A DNA stretch of 64,000 bases from Lactobacillus sp. CBA3605 (GTDB lineage Bacteria; Bacillota; Bacilli; Lactobacillales; Lactobacillaceae), in the NCBI RefSeq assembly GCF_002970915.1, contig NZ_CP027190.1:2046001-2110000 (forward strand). The letters are read 5' to 3'. Below are positions 34,636-43,192 of this stretch, piece after piece. The position numbers were made by a program, and so were the translations under genes. Under the pieces are notes generated by a model, which saw nothing but the letters and a program-made list of their open reading frames with translations, was not told the DNA's origin and ran no database searches. Numbering within the stretch: the first letter of the stretch is position 1; every line of letters begins with the position of its first letter.

Positions 34636-35508
34636 ATGCAAGTTGACTGGCGCCATACTGGCGAATCCGTTTCCATGAAACATTTTTTGATACAGCACGG
34701 GATTAGTATGCGGCTGATTAAGGCCATTAAACACGGTGAGGGTCAATTCATCGTTAATCAGCGGGTTCAAACCGGTGTGATCACGATTAAGACGGGCGAA
34801 GTTGCCGGGATCCGGATCCCGGATGAGGCCGCAGATCCAACGGTTGCAGTTAGTACAGGCCCTATAGCGGTTATTTATGCGGATGAAAATTGGTTGGTGG
34901 TCAATAAACCGGCGGGATTAACGAGTGTGCCTGGTCCTAGTAATCGAACCGATACACTGGTTAATCGAGTTAAGGGTTACCTGTTAGCGACGCATGCCGC
35001 CAATCAAAAGCCTCATTTAATTACACGCTTGGATCGCGATACTAGCGGATTAGTGTTGATTGCAAAACATCGCATCGCTCAGAGTATGTTGACGTATGCG
35101 CCCATTCAGGCGACGTTAACGAAAACCTATCTGGCTTGGGTTAGTGGGCAACTAACGCCAACGACGGGCACCATTTCGTTACCAATTGGCCGCGAAACGG
35201 CAAGTCCTAAACGAACAGTGATGACTAGTGGTCAACCAGCGGTAACCAAATATTGGGTTCTACAAACGACCGCTAAGATGACACAGGTGAAATTACAATT
35301 AGTAACGGGGCGGACGCATCAAATTCGAGTGCATCTAACGGCGCTTGGTCATCCGTTATTGGGTGATGCCTTGTATGGTGGGGACCAAACTTTAATTGAA
35401 CGACAAGCGCTGCATGCGGCCACTTTAGGCTTTCAAGATCCCTTTAGTGACCAACGCTTGACGTTTACGGCGCCTTTACCACCTGATTTACAAAAGTTAA
35501 GGGTTTAA
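34636..35508 (+). CDS. RluA-family pseudouridine synthase
   Basis: This 290-residue protein converts uridine to pseudouridine in rRNA or tRNA. HLITRLDRDTSGL holds the catalytic Asp. VVNKPAGLTSVPG and GRTHQIRVHLTALGHPLLGD are family motifs. The N-terminal part (about 1-75) is an S4-like region with VSMKHFLIQHGISMRLI. It fits the RluD/RluA group; the modified position is not predictable. AGAGGAT precedes the ATG. The 178-bp gap from recQ has no clear gene. Confidence 0.9.
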   Translation: MQVDWRHTGESVSMKHFLIQHGISMRLIKAIKHGEGQFIVNQRVQTGVITIKTGEVAGIRIPDEAADPTVAVSTGPIAVIYADENWLVVNKPAGLTSVPGPSNRTDTLVNRVKGYLLATHAANQKPHLITRLDRDTSGLVLIAKHRIAQSMLTYAPIQATLTKTYLAWVSGQLTPTTGTISLPIGRETASPKRTVMTSGQPAVTKYWVLQTTAKMTQVKLQLVTGRTHQIRVHLTALGHPLLGDALYGGDQTLIERQALHAATLGFQDPFSDQRLTFTAPLPPDLQKLRV

Positions 35509-35528
35509 AAATGAGTTGAAATCAAATT

Positions 35529-35581
35529 TTAGGGATTAAAAAGGCATTTGGATAAAATCCAAATGCCTTTTTAATCCCTAA
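35529..35581. terminator. Bidirectional terminator (pseudouridine synthase / ArsR gene)
   Basis: TTAGGGATTAAAAAGGCATT and its complement form a stem of over 20 bp. It even includes the stop codon of the convergent ArsR-type gene. Confidence 0.9.
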
Positions 35582-35907
35582 TGTTGATCGGTAACGGGTC
35601 CGAAATCTGATGCCAGCGTGGTAAAGGTAGCTTGTAGTTGTGCTAATGGTTGCGCCAAAGTGAGGTAGTAAATATGTTCTACGCCATTACTGCGCATGGC
35701 GATCACGCCAGCTTCACGCATGAGGCGTAAGTGGTGAGAAACTGCTGGTCGTGAGATGTTGACTAAAGCGGTAATGTCAGTCACGTTTAAGCCGTCACCA
35801 CTGTTCCCCAGAGCAATGATGATTTGGCGTCGGACTTTTTCAGCGAAAATGCCAATTAATTGGGCACTTGCCGCTAATGATGCCTCTGATTTTTGATAGT
35901 TAGCCAT
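35578..35907 (-). CDS. ArsR-family transcriptional regulator
   Basis: The 109-residue winged-helix protein has VRRQIIIALGNSG, LNVTDITALVNISRPAVSHHLR as the recognition helix-turn-helix, then LMREAGVIAMRSNGVEHIYYL as wing. No metal-binding CXC in the recognition helix is visible, so it may sense something other than metals. The start is the ATG at 35907, after AAGGAAAAGG; the frame is open upstream but lacks support. A promoter lies 245 bp upstream, leaving a long leader. No partner gene is adjacent. Confidence 0.8.
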   Translation of the reverse strand: MANYQKSEASLAASAQLIGIFAEKVRRQIIIALGNSGDGLNVTDITALVNISRPAVSHHLRLMREAGVIAMRSNGVEHIYYLTLAQPLAQLQATFTTLASDFGPVTDQH

Positions 35908-36150
35908 AACTGACCTTTTCCTTTCGATTCTATTTAATGGCCTTAAGACCAAGTCCCCATCATTACAGGCTAGTAATGAAGTGGTCGTTAAGGTAATTAA
36001 GCAGGTAACTACGCCATCCACGGCGTTCACGAACCCGGTTGCTAGTCCGTAATTTATTTTTAGTCACCAAAAAGTGACCGTCAAATCATTAAAGTCCGCA
36101 AGTTGCCGAACGGACTGTTGAATTAAAAACACGCCGAGACTTACATTTTA

Positions 36151-36179
36151 ATTAAAACAACTCCTTAATTGATTGTCAA
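36151..36179 (-). promoter_or_regulatory. Candidate promoter upstream of the ArsR-type gene
   Basis: On the minus strand TTGACA (36179-36174), 17 bp, TTTAAT (36156-36151). If used, the transcript has a leader of about 240 nt. The rest of the 35908-36392 gap shows no gene. Confidence 0.5.
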
Positions 36180-36392
36180 TCGTTTTTATTGAAATGCTTT
36201 ATAATTAGTGACTTTAATCGTTGAAGTTTGTTCTGTATCTATTTAATGATTAGCGCAACTGTCGACTCTAGTAAGGGTTCGGTTGTTTGTTATATTGAAC
36301 CATTAAACCACCCAATCCAGTCTTAAACTGGTTCGGTCAGTTAATTATTTTAAACCGACATTCGGGCTTAATTGTGCTAAAATAAAGAGTAG

Positions 36393-36464
36393 GCGCCCTT
36401 AGTGTAAAGGATAGCACGCGAGATTTCGGTCCTTGCGATCCGAGTTCGATTCTCGGGGGGCGCA
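36393..36464 (+). tRNA. tRNA-Arg, anticodon TCG
   Basis: The acceptor stem GCGCCCT pairs with GGGGCGC, the discriminator is A (36464), the D stem is GTGT/GCAC, and the T arm CCGAG-TTCGATT-CTCGG is perfect. In the anticodon arm (36419-36435) the loop TTTCGGT places TCG at 36426-36428. The pair closing the loop (36423 A with 36431 C) is a mismatch and one pair is G-T. No CCA is encoded. A TAAAAT box lies about 13 bp upstream and an intrinsic terminator about 15 bp downstream, so it is a single-gene transcript. CGN codons, including CGG, are common in this window. Confidence 0.85.
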
Positions 36465-36479
36465 ATTGGTAAAAGTAAT

Positions 36480-36524
36480 AGCCGGTATTAGCAGGTCGTA
36501 AAGCCTTGCTGTACCGGCTTTTTT
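36480..36524 (+). terminator. Terminator of the tRNA-Arg transcript
   Basis: AGCCGGTA (36480-36487) pairs with TACCGGCT (36512-36519), followed by T residues. Confidence 0.85.
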
Positions 36525-36533
36525 GTGCTTAGG

Positions 36534-36749
36534 CTAACGATGTTTCAGCTGGTACTTCTTGTAAGCAACATAAAATAACCAGCTAGCCAGCGCAAAACTA
36601 CTGACCATAATTAATAGCCAGCCGTAACGCATGAACCAAGCGACTAGGTTGACGACAATCACAAGACCAAGTAACCACCAGAGCCATTTTGTGAAGAACT
36701 TATAAGTGGCCCAAACACCAAAAATTGTTAGTAATAATAAAAACATCAT
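36534..36749 (-). CDS. Small two-to-three-span membrane protein
   Basis: The 71-residue hydrophobic protein has Trp-rich segments (FTKWLWWLLGLVIVVNLVAW; then YGWLLIMVSSFALASWLFYV) and a basic tail, YKKYQLKHR. GAGG lies before the ATG. It resembles small conserved membrane proteins of lactobacilli, but I recognise no family with a function. It is transcribed toward the tRNA. Confidence 0.55.
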   Translation of the reverse strand: MMFLLLLTIFGVWATYKFFTKWLWWLLGLVIVVNLVAWFMRYGWLLIMVSSFALASWLFYVAYKKYQLKHR

Positions 36750-36915
36750 CGATACCTCGCTTTTAACCCATTAAGGTGTGTTCCTAGGACGCTAAACTTA
36801 CGTTATACCAGCGGAAACTAAAAGTAAACCTGCTTGTGATGATACCCGCAATTGGCGCTAATATTGTAACGGATAACTGTTATAATTAAAATAATCTTTA
36901 AGTAGGGGTGTTTGA

Positions 36916-38733
36916 ATGCAATTCGGGTGGCGTTATTGGCAACAAGCGAATCGTTATTTTTGGCGGCGCTGGTTAATGTATGGCGCATTAATTTTATTAG
37001 TTAATGAAACCGTTTCATCAGTGGTGATTCCAATCTATAATTGGCTAGCAGCGGAGTTATTAGTGGTCTTTGGGGTACCGTACTTAACCTACAGTAATCT
37101 CGGCGCGGTTTTACTGAAGCAACCGTGGGTGTTAATCGGCCTGGTGGTGATTGTTTTATTAATTATCGGGACCATTTATTATCAATTTTGGCTATTACTC
37201 ACTGGCATCAAACGGTTACGAGAAGGGAGTCGCTTAGCAACAGGTAATTTATTGTGGCAAGCGCTCATCCAAACCGTACGCCAGGTGCCACAAGCATTTG
37301 GTTTTTTATTGTTATATTTTATTTTGATTCTGCCATTTGGCGGTATTGGATTTTCCACAAGTTTACTGGCGAAAGTTCGAATTCCCGTATTTATCATTGA
37401 ATGGCTGGAAAGTGGTCATTGGGTCTTATATGCGTTATTGATGCTTGCATATGCTGGCACTTTTTACGTGGGCGTACGCCTAATTGCTGTTTTACCACTA
37501 ATGATTTTAAAAAATTGGCCAATTAAGCAGGCTTTAACAGCGAGTTGGCAACGAACTAGCGGTAAAACTATCAGGATTATTTGGACGTTACTTCTAATTG
37601 GTGGTGTGACTTGGCTAGCCACTTGGGGAATTAATTTATCTGTTTATGGCATTCAATTGTTCGTTGATGATTACGTGCGTTATCGCGCTGTCATTGCCGT
37701 GATTAACCTGATCTTGGTTGAAGTCGTTCAAGTTTTATTGAGTGTGTACTTAACCGCATTATCACTAATGTTTTTTAGTGATTTAGCTGGTGTTACAATT
37801 ACCCAAAGTTGGTTGAGTTGGCCGTTGGGGAAACCAGCTGCACGGCGTCCCGTATTAATTGCCATCGGTTTATCCATTGTTGGGTTAATCCTCGTGGTAG
37901 TGAATATTGCTTATTTAGGGGGCTGGGGGTTCTCACAACCCCAAACAGCGTCACATCGCGGCGTGACTAATAACAATGGGGTCCAAAATTCAATTGCCGC
38001 CTTACGTCGAACCGCTAAGCAGCATCCAGATTATATCGAAATGGATGTTTATGAAACCAAGGACCGGCAGTTTGTGGTGATGCATGATAAAAATTTACGG
38101 TCGTTAACCGGGGTCAATCGTCAAGTTAATCAATTGACGTTGGCGCAACTAACAAAATTAACGATGCGTGAAAATGGTCGTCAGGCACAAGTTGTCAGCT
38201 TCAGTCATTATTTGAAGGTCGCTGAAAAGTTGCATCAAAAGCTATTAATTGAGATAAAGACAACGAGTAGTGATCCTGCCACGTTGGTCCAGGATTTTGC
38301 TAAGCAATATCAAACGACAATCACCACGCATCATGATTTATTACAGTCGTTGAGTTATCGGATTATTGAACAAGCACGTACGCAGATGCCCAAAGTTTCG
38401 GCTGGCTATATTTTACCGTACAATCTGATTGGCGTACCGCATAGTCAGGCAACCTTTTTTACGATGGAATACTCCACATTGAATTCGTCGTTTGTCCGGG
38501 ACGTACATGCGCAACATAAGCAAGTCTATGCGTGGACGGTTAATCAAGAAAAAGATATGAACCAGATGATGTTTATGGGAGTCGATGGGTTGATTACGGA
38601 TAACTTGACGCAGTTAAATCAGACGGTCGCTGCTAATCAACGCCCAGCGACGTATGCGACTCGATTATTGACTTTCATGTTACAAGAACAGCAGCCCGTT
38701 TTCTTACGGCAAGCATCATTACGACTAAATTAA
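36916..38733 (+). CDS. Glycerophosphodiester phosphodiesterase with N-terminal membrane domain
   Basis: The 605-residue protein has about eight hydrophobic segments in residues 1-345 (GDPD membrane domain). A cytoplasmic or extracellular GDPD catalytic domain follows from SHRGVTNNNGVQNS, with EMDVYETKDRQFVVMHD carrying the Glu-Asp metal ligands and the catalytic His. It hydrolyses glycerophosphodiesters, possibly also from lipoteichoic acid, to glycerol-3-phosphate and an alcohol. It ends near VDGLITDN, the conserved C-terminal motif. AGGGGTG precedes the ATG. It heads a run of four membrane-protein genes with short gaps. Confidence 0.9.
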   Translation: MQFGWRYWQQANRYFWRRWLMYGALILLVNETVSSVVIPIYNWLAAELLVVFGVPYLTYSNLGAVLLKQPWVLIGLVVIVLLIIGTIYYQFWLLLTGIKRLREGSRLATGNLLWQALIQTVRQVPQAFGFLLLYFILILPFGGIGFSTSLLAKVRIPVFIIEWLESGHWVLYALLMLAYAGTFYVGVRLIAVLPLMILKNWPIKQALTASWQRTSGKTIRIIWTLLLIGGVTWLATWGINLSVYGIQLFVDDYVRYRAVIAVINLILVEVVQVLLSVYLTALSLMFFSDLAGVTITQSWLSWPLGKPAARRPVLIAIGLSIVGLILVVVNIAYLGGWGFSQPQTASHRGVTNNNGVQNSIAALRRTAKQHPDYIEMDVYETKDRQFVVMHDKNLRSLTGVNRQVNQLTLAQLTKLTMRENGRQAQVVSFSHYLKVAEKLHQKLLIEIKTTSSDPATLVQDFAKQYQTTITTHHDLLQSLSYRIIEQARTQMPKVSAGYILPYNLIGVPHSQATFFTMEYSTLNSSFVRDVHAQHKQVYAWTVNQEKDMNQMMFMGVDGLITDNLTQLNQTVAANQRPATYATRLLTFMLQEQQPVFLRQASLRLN

Positions 38734-38753
38734 CGCAATAAGGAGGCAGTTAA

Positions 38754-39758
38754 ATGCAACTTGTCGGACAATTTATTTCAACGGTTGGTTGGTTAGGACT
38801 AGCGTTGATTGGCAGTGAACTAGGTGCAACTTTAATTTATGATCTGGGTCAGTGGCTGGGGTATCGGTTAATCGGGGCCAAAGTGGTACAAATTGCGGGC
38901 TTTCGGTATCAGCTTAGTCGGGTCCAAGGACATTGGCGCTGGCAACGCCCGTTGATGAGTTATCCGCATGTAGTTGCGGAACCGGCTACCGACACGACGC
39001 GCTTTAATTATGCTGTCGCTTGCTTTGGGGGTGGCTTATTCAGTTTACTTGTTGTCGTTTTGAGCCTCGTCACGTTAGGGCAATTTACATTGTCATTTAA
39101 TTTGTGGTTACTTGCCTTTATTATTTGGATCTGGGTGAATACATTAAAGGTTGGCCAGCTTTTACCGATGATTTTACATGGGCGGCCGACTGCGGCATTG
39201 AACTTTAAGACTGCGCATGAATCCCCCGCAGCGATGACCGCCGCTTATGTGACGGAACGGGCCCAAGCCTTACAAATTACAACTGGCCGAGTCGCTGATT
39301 TACCCGCTGCCATGATTGTGTTACCGCAGGGTGGGGGCAATCAGAATTACTTTGTGGTGCGGCAGGCTTGGCTAGTCTTAATGTGGGGCTTACAACATGG
39401 CTTGGCAATGCCTGAGTTGTTAACGGGCTTGAGCCGGTTGGAACCCAGCTTTGATAAGTTACCACCAGAGGACTTAGCCCAATATTTGGATGCAACGCTC
39501 TATTGGAATTTATTGGCGAATCATTTGAGTCCCCAGATTTTGGGCTGGTATCGAGATACTGGCGTTCAACAACTGTTACAACGCTATGCGCCCTTAACTA
39601 ACTATAAATTACGCGCGGTGTATGCTTGGCGGGTAGATCAACAACCAACGCTAGCACAAACGTTAATTAAGCAAGGACTCAAGGCAGCGAAGCGGACCCA
39701 AAATGTGACTGAATTGGATTGGCTACAGGCTTTACAAACCCAGATTGAAGCTTCTTAG
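38754..39758 (+). CDS. Membrane protein of unknown function
   Basis: I do not recognise the family. The 334-residue protein has three to four hydrophobic segments in residues 1-140 and a soluble, helix-rich C-terminal half (about 150-334). The first span, IGSELGATLIYDLGQWLGYRL, has the spacing of an M50 protease active-site helix (HExxH in a membrane) but lacks both His, and NTLKVGQLLPMI could mirror the NLLP region. A catalytically dead site-2-protease-like fold is one reading, of low confidence. AGGAGG precedes the ATG. It lies 20 bp after the GDPD gene and so is probably cotranscribed with it. Confidence 0.5.
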   Translation: MQLVGQFISTVGWLGLALIGSELGATLIYDLGQWLGYRLIGAKVVQIAGFRYQLSRVQGHWRWQRPLMSYPHVVAEPATDTTRFNYAVACFGGGLFSLLVVVLSLVTLGQFTLSFNLWLLAFIIWIWVNTLKVGQLLPMILHGRPTAALNFKTAHESPAAMTAAYVTERAQALQITTGRVADLPAAMIVLPQGGGNQNYFVVRQAWLVLMWGLQHGLAMPELLTGLSRLEPSFDKLPPEDLAQYLDATLYWNLLANHLSPQILGWYRDTGVQQLLQRYAPLTNYKLRAVYAWRVDQQPTLAQTLIKQGLKAAKRTQNVTELDWLQALQTQIEAS

Positions 39759-39845
39759 TTTCTGGTAAAGATTGATGGGTAAACTCGTGCAAAGGTTAAA
39801 GCGCATGCTAAGCTAAAGATAGTACGAGCGAAAAGGGTGAAAAAT

Positions 39846-40955
39846 GTGAAGCGGATGAAACTAAAACATTGGGGTCGCTGGCTAACGTTAGTGGTGATTT
39901 TATTAGGGTTGATTGGGGTGGGACTAACCCGGGTTGACGCTAAACTATATCAGCAAACAGTTGGTCAAGTGACGAAAGTTCGTGCAATTAATCGAACGAC
40001 CAGCACGGATGAGTTTGAGAATAAAGATGTCACTTATACACAATGGGTGACAGTGAAGGTGTTGAACAAAGGACATCGTGGTCAAAGTTATCGGCTAAAA
40101 AACACGTATACGAAGTCTAAAGCGATGGATCAAGCCTATCACGTTGGAAATCAAGTGTTTTTACGAATTCCTAGTGATAAACAAAGTTCTGTGACATTGC
40201 AAGGGTTGAAACGGGATACTGCCTTGGCTGCAGTTGCTTGGTTGGCGATGGCATTATTGCTTTTAATTATGCGCTTTAGCGGCTTCATGGCGTTATTAAG
40301 TGTCAGTTTAAATGCGGTCTTATTTTATGGTGCCATTCAAATTGATTTGATGACTAATGGCAATCATTTATACTGGTTATTTGGAATTTTAGCGCTGATT
40401 TTTGCCGTGTTAACGTTGTCCTTGGTCCTTGGATTTAGTCGCCAGATGTTAGTGACGCTTGGTGCCACGATTGTGGGGACTGGGTTAGCCGTGGTGATTA
40501 GTCTGATTGTCTTTAATGTGACACATGAACGTGGGATCACTTATGAATCAATGCAATATGTGACCCAAGTGCCTCGACCGCTCTTTTTAGTTGAGACGGT
40601 ATTAGGATCTTTAGGTGCGGTTATGGATGAGTCAACCGACATTGTTGCGTCGTTATTTCAATTACGAACCGAACGACCTAATATTGAAGCACGACAAGTT
40701 TTTAAATCTGGTATTCAAATTGGGCGGTCGATTATGGGGCCCTTAATCAACGTGTTATTTTTAATTTTTATGGCGGATACGTTTGCCATGACGTTATTAT
40801 ATTTACGGAATGGCAACAATTGGGGTTACACTTTTTCGATGAATATGTCGTTAGGGATGGTTCAAAGCTTGATTTCAGGGATTGGTATCGTACTAGCAAT
40901 TCCAGTAGCAAGTTGGTTAGCGAGTCGCTTGATGCCTAAGGAGGTGACCGCATAA
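39846..40955 (+). CDS. YibE/F-family membrane protein 1
   Basis: The protein has about 369 residues: one N-terminal span, an extracellular beta-rich domain (about 30-120; YTQWVTVKVLNKGHRGQSYR) and then six or seven spans. ESTDIVASLFQL near residue 265 and IGRSIMGPLINVLFL are typical YibE/F motifs. The function is unknown. GTG at 39846 follows AAGGGTGA; another GTG three codons earlier is possible. Its stop overlaps the ATG of the next gene, which encodes the partner protein. Confidence 0.8.
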   Translation: MKRMKLKHWGRWLTLVVILLGLIGVGLTRVDAKLYQQTVGQVTKVRAINRTTSTDEFENKDVTYTQWVTVKVLNKGHRGQSYRLKNTYTKSKAMDQAYHVGNQVFLRIPSDKQSSVTLQGLKRDTALAAVAWLAMALLLLIMRFSGFMALLSVSLNAVLFYGAIQIDLMTNGNHLYWLFGILALIFAVLTLSLVLGFSRQMLVTLGATIVGTGLAVVISLIVFNVTHERGITYESMQYVTQVPRPLFLVETVLGSLGAVMDESTDIVASLFQLRTERPNIEARQVFKSGIQIGRSIMGPLINVLFLIFMADTFAMTLLYLRNGNNWGYTFSMNMSLGMVQSLISGIGIVLAIPVASWLASRLMPKEVTA

Positions 40956-41719
40956 TGAGTACCATTACGGTTTTAGGACTGGTCTTATTTGCGTTGATGA
41001 CCTTGGTGGGTGGTAAAACTGGCGCCACCGCTTTTTTAAGTCTTATTTTTAACTTTGGCTTATTATTCTTAGCGGTCGTCTTCATTTCCTGGGGCTTTCC
41101 GGCGATGGGAGTTTCATTAGTCATCGGCACGATTATTTTAGCGTTCACGATTTTCTTTGGGGAAGCGAATGAAGTAGCGGCTAAAACGGCCTATATTGCT
41201 GCCTTGATTGTGATGGTGGCGTTAATTTTAATTATTTTTCCTGTTGAAAATTGGGTTATGGCCCAAGGTTTTAGTCTTGAAGATAGCGAAGACCTAGAAG
41301 GAATGTCGTTAACAATTGGCGTGTCTTTTGTGGGCGTTGCCATTACTGAAGCCATATTAAGTACACTAGGTGCAATTGCGGAAGCCGGGATTGCGATTGC
41401 GGCCGGGCTGAGTGAAATTATTGAGCAACATCCAAACGTCACGACAGCGCGGCTTTATATTGATGGCATTAGTATTGGCAAACAAATTATTGGGACCACG
41501 TTTAATACGCTATTTTTCGGTTTCTTTGGCGGTTTTTTAGCCTTATTCATCTGGTTTTCCGGCTTACATTATTCTTTTGGTAGTGTGATTAATAATAAAA
41601 TTTTTGTGGCAGAAGTCATCATGGTTTTATTTGCATTAATCGGTGTCATTCTTACCGTGCCAGTCACGACTTGGGTGATGACGATTGAACACCGGCATGC
41701 GACTAAGCTAAAGGGTTGA
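40955..41719 (+). CDS. YibE/F-family membrane protein 2
   Basis: The 254-residue shorter relative of the preceding protein lacks the extracellular domain. It has about seven spans, with EAGIAIAAGLSEIIEQHP and GKQIIGTTFNTLFFGFFGG matching the family core. The pair is translationally coupled (TAATG) and probably forms one complex. Function unknown. The stop overlaps a TTGACG that may be the -35 box of the acetyltransferase gene. Confidence 0.8.
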   Translation: MSTITVLGLVLFALMTLVGGKTGATAFLSLIFNFGLLFLAVVFISWGFPAMGVSLVIGTIILAFTIFFGEANEVAAKTAYIAALIVMVALILIIFPVENWVMAQGFSLEDSEDLEGMSLTIGVSFVGVAITEAILSTLGAIAEAGIAIAAGLSEIIEQHPNVTTARLYIDGISIGKQIIGTTFNTLFFGFFGGFLALFIWFSGLHYSFGSVINNKIFVAEVIMVLFALIGVILTVPVTTWVMTIEHRHATKLKG

Positions 41720-41773
41720 CGGTGTTTGATAGAATTTGGTAAAGTGACCTTAATAATTGATGGAGGTTATATC

Positions 41774-42346
41774 ATGAAAATTCGGCAGGCTCAGCCAGCA
41801 GATAGTGCGCAAATTGCGCCGCTAATTGCGATTATTTATCGCGATATGGCAATGCCCGTATTAAAAAATATTTCGGATACTGCATTATTAGCGATGTTAA
41901 CGACGCTGTATGCCTTACCTGAAAATCTAAATGGTTTGGCACAGACATTGGTCATGGTTGATGATCACAATCAAGTTAGTGGGGTGGCTTTTGGTCATCC
42001 GGCCGCTAATGAAGTGGCTGTTAATGCTCGTTTGAAAGAGGTCTCAGCAGCGGCAACTGAATTTACGGCACCATTGGAACTTGGTGGCGAAACGCGTCCT
42101 GGTGAATGGTATCTGAGTATGTTAGCGGTTGATCCAAAGCGACAAGGCCAAGGGATTGGTAGCCAATTGTTAGCGGCGTTACCCGCAGTTGCTCAGGCCC
42201 AAGGGTTGACGAAGTTGAGTTTGAACGTTGATGAAGGTAATCCTAAAGCGGCTAAGTTATATCATCGCCAAGGTTTTGTGGCTGATGGGCAATTAATGAT
42301 TGGTATCCATGCTTATCAACATATGATTAAATCAATAATTCAATAG
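41774..42346 (+). CDS. GNAT-family N-acetyltransferase
   Basis: The 190-residue protein has the acetyl-CoA motif A: LAVDPKRQGQGIGSQLL (about 118-135), followed by LSLNVDEGNPKAAKLYHRQGF as motif B. MKIRQAQPADSAQIAPLI is the usual N-terminal start. It transfers an acetyl group to an amine; the substrate is unknown. The ATG at 41774 follows GGAGG; the longer upstream reading lacks a ribosome-binding site. Confidence 0.85.
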   Translation: MKIRQAQPADSAQIAPLIAIIYRDMAMPVLKNISDTALLAMLTTLYALPENLNGLAQTLVMVDDHNQVSGVAFGHPAANEVAVNARLKEVSAAATEFTAPLELGGETRPGEWYLSMLAVDPKRQGQGIGSQLLAALPAVAQAQGLTKLSLNVDEGNPKAAKLYHRQGFVADGQLMIGIHAYQHMIKSIIQ

Positions 42347-42354
42347 ACTTATCA

Positions 42355-42386
42355 AAAATGTTCAAGGTTAGTCCTGAACATTTTTT
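42355..42386 (+). terminator. Terminator of the acetyltransferase gene
   Basis: AAAATGTTCA pairs with TGAACATTTT and is followed by T, just after the stop. Confidence 0.8.
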
Positions 42387-42450
42387 GGCTAATTAACCGA
42401 ACACGGGTAAAATAAAGGTTAATAAGTCAGTTAGGAAGGTTGTTAAGGCA

Positions 42451-43122
42451 ATGCAAATCTATTTTGTGCGGCACGGTCGTACCCAGTACAATGTTGAACG
42501 CCGATTTCAAGGCGGTGCTGTTAATTCGCCGTTAGTGGCGAGTGGAATTGAAGGTGCCCAAGCGGCGGGGCGCTATTTGAGTGCTGTTCAGTTTGCTCAA
42601 GTCTATAGTAGTCCACAGCTGCGGGCGCTCAAGACGGCGGAATACATTACAGCTGCTAATCAGTGGCATCCCACCATTAAGCTTGATCCCCGGTTGCGAG
42701 AGCTAGATTTTGGGACGTGGGACGGGCAACTTGAAAAAGACGTCGCCCCTAAAGAACAGTTGGACTTTGTGATTCATCAGCCGGAACGCTACCAGCCAGA
42801 ATTAGCCGGTGGCGGTGAGAGCTACGCTGAATTCGTGCAACGCACGACCGCCGCTGTCCATGCCGCCGTGACGACGGCGGGGGTGACAAATCCGCAACCA
42901 ATTCTGATCGTCTCACATGGATTAGTGACGACAATGACCATTAAAACGTTGATGGGTGTTCCAATTGCTGACTTGCGCGCACCGCTAGTTGTTAACGGGC
43001 AGGAATTAACGACGATTGGTCACGGTATTGTGGCTAATGATAGTTTGACGATTGTGGAGACGCAGGATAATCAAAAATTTACTATAAAAACTTGGAATCA
43101 AACCGATTATTTAAATGACTAG
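42451..43122 (+). CDS. Histidine phosphatase (phosphoglycerate-mutase-like), third member
   Basis: The 223-residue protein has FVRHGRTQYNVERRFQGG at the N-terminus with the catalytic His, LRELDFGTWDGQ in the middle and ILIVSHGLVTTM for the second His. It is closer to the GpmB/CobC phosphatases than to the tandem pair at 11.4-12.7 kb, from which it clearly differs (no FYGYFEGDD block). The substrate is unknown. AGGAAGG precedes the ATG. Confidence 0.85.
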   Translation: MQIYFVRHGRTQYNVERRFQGGAVNSPLVASGIEGAQAAGRYLSAVQFAQVYSSPQLRALKTAEYITAANQWHPTIKLDPRLRELDFGTWDGQLEKDVAPKEQLDFVIHQPERYQPELAGGGESYAEFVQRTTAAVHAAVTTAGVTNPQPILIVSHGLVTTMTIKTLMGVPIADLRAPLVVNGQELTTIGHGIVANDSLTIVETQDNQKFTIKTWNQTDYLND

Positions 43123-43138
43123 GCTTGATTAACGCCCA

Positions 43139-43179
43139 TTCAAAAGGCGCACACGATTTTTTCGTGTGCGCCTTTTGAA
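43139..43179. terminator. Bidirectional terminator (phosphatase / murE)
   Basis: TTCAAAAGGCGCACACGA and its complement around a short T-rich loop; it serves the two convergent genes. Confidence 0.9.
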
Positions 43180-43192
43180 TTGAGCTATTAAG

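Noticed and set aside
35908..36030. Upstream extension of the ArsR-type protein
   Set aside because: The frame is open but has no homology and no ribosome-binding site; the ATG at 35907 is well supported.
36995..37020. cre-like palindrome TGAAACCGTTTCA
   Set aside because: It lies inside the GDPD coding region and misses two positions of the consensus, so it is probably incidental.
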